Shown here piece after piece: positions 16,249-17,028 of a DNA stretch of 17,028 nucleotides (position 1 is its first letter; each line of letters starts with the position of its first letter). Under the pieces are notes generated by a model that worked only from the letters and a program-made list of their open reading frames with translations, did not search any database and was not told the origin of the DNA. The translations under genes and the position numbers were made by a program. The stretch covers positions 12,712 to 29,739 of the forward strand of contig QAXH01006143.1 in assembly GCA_004335635.1 (NCBI GenBank), in the 5' to 3' direction. Origin of the DNA: Chloromonas sp. AAM2 (taxonomy: Eukaryota; Chlorophyta; Chlorophyceae; Chlamydomonadales; Chlamydomonadaceae).

Positions 16249-16581
16249 ATGGGCTGGTATACCAGCTGGGAAGTGGTCTTTGATGACCAGCCGTTGACAC
16301 GCCCAGTGGCATGCCAACTTCACGAGGACGAAAGGAGCTTGCGCAGAGCTTTCAGACACCTGTACTCTGCAGAATACCAAGTGCTGCGGGACCATGACGA
16401 GGGTACCATTTGCATGGTGTGCGTCTACGGAGGTGCTGGCGCGGCACACGAAGCCATCACCGAGGCGCTAAACGTGTTCTGGACGCGGTTGAAGGCGGGC
16501 ATGAAATACAGGCTGCACACTCTGGGCGGCACTGCGGAGTGGAAGGTCTATCAGCCGCCTGCAGAAGCCTCAGATAGCTAG
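16249..16581 (+). CDS. Unknown 110-residue protein, intronless
   Basis: The ATG at 16249 has an excellent context (CAAGATGG), and the frame runs without intron to a TAG stop at 16579-16581. The protein starts MGWYTSWEVVFDDQPLTRPV, has a charged middle (HEDERSLRRAFRHLYSAEYQ), a strand-like ICMVCVYGGAGAAHEAITEA and an aromatic C-terminal region (LGGTAEWKVYQPP). Composition alternates hydrophobic and charged residues like a folded alpha/beta domain. There is no signal peptide or membrane segment. No family was recognised. A TGTAA lies 341 bp after the stop at 16922-16926, a normal 3' UTR length for a green alga. The frame extends upstream to 16207 without another ATG. Confidence 0.6.
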   Translation: MGWYTSWEVVFDDQPLTRPVACQLHEDERSLRRAFRHLYSAEYQVLRDHDEGTICMVCVYGGAGAAHEAITEALNVFWTRLKAGMKYRLHTLGGTAEWKVYQPPAEASDS

Positions 16582-16652
16582 AGCGAGAGGCAGTGGCAGT
16601 GGCAGGTCTGATGATAGTGTGTAGTACGACCACAAGAATGCCTCGGCACACA

Positions 16653-16686
16653 TGGACATCTGGACATGGACATGGACATGGACATC
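16653..16686. repeat. GGACAT hexamer repeat in the 3' UTR
   Basis: Five near-perfect GGACAT(C/G)-type units run in tandem, in the predicted 3' UTR of the 110-residue gene. Probably a simple microsatellite. Confidence 0.75.
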
Positions 16687-16921
16687 TGTCGGTATGACAG
16701 CCTAGTTTCCACTCTGGCTGTAGCAACCTTGCTGTACACTGACTTGAACAGATTAGAGCAGTCAGAGCATGCCAAGTTGCTTTTGGACTCCTGGCATGCA
16801 TGCGTGACTCCAGCCCTGCCTTGACAGACAGTAGTGCAGTGAGTCGCACACAGGTTGCACTTGGCCTGTACATGTGCTGCAAGTGCTCACCTGGTGGCTT
16901 GTGATACTGCAGTAGAAACGT

Positions 16922-16926
16922 TGTAA
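16922..16926 (+). terminator. TGTAA poly(A) signal candidate
   Basis: The only plus-strand TGTAA seen downstream of the 16581 stop; the distance suits a green-algal 3' UTR. Confidence 0.4.
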
Positions 16927-17028
16927 TGCGTATGCCGAGGGAATTGGAATCTGAGTTGAAGACCACAGTGGCCGTCAGGGACCAGCTTCAGGCCTGCCTT
17001 AGGTTCAGCCCGTCCCAAGCCTCGCTGT

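Overview
This looks like nuclear DNA from a green alga (Chlorophyta, probably Chlamydomonadales). Supporting signs are intron-rich genes with GT..AG introns of about 90-650 bp, NCAG acceptors, protein-like exons split at matching phases, TGTAA (the chlorophyte poly(A) signal) at some gene ends, Gln- and Pro/Ser-rich insertions in otherwise conserved enzymes, and TATA-type promoters. No bacterial operon, Shine-Dalgarno logic, tRNA, rRNA or CRISPR array was seen. All gene models were assembled by eye from splice sites and phase bookkeeping, so exon edges need transcript support.

Layout. From the left edge to 4748 (minus strand) lies the 5' part of a gene with an actin-fragmin-kinase-like (AFK) catalytic N-lobe; its 3' end is outside the window. 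4749-5985 is intergenic. 5986-9487 (minus) holds a complete six-exon PfkB-family sugar/nucleoside kinase of 570 residues; it is the best-supported gene here. A divergent 430 bp promoter region (9488-9918) separates it from a plus-strand four-exon gene (9919-12099) for a Gln/His-rich protein with a C-terminal coiled coil and no recognised family. 12100-15279 is gene-poor. It has a possible decayed coding stretch, two retroposon-like insertions in opposite orientation, each flanked by a direct repeat, and a palindrome-rich TTAGC/GCTA block bounded by 28 bp direct repeats. 15280-15605 (plus) is a TATA-driven, probably spliced short gene. 15699-16012 (minus) is the last exon of an unknown Gly/Ser-rich, possibly membrane-anchored protein. 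16249-16581 (plus) is an intact unknown 110-residue gene that diverges from it across a cluster of ACGT/G-box motifs.

No functional pathway joins these genes; this is an ordinary eukaryotic gene neighbourhood. The most unusual theme is repeated local duplication of exon edges. Diverged copies of an exon or of a 5' splice site lie next to the real one in three separate genes (3.6-4.2 kb, 7.5 kb, 11.3-11.5 kb). The kinase genes also carry large low-complexity insertions.
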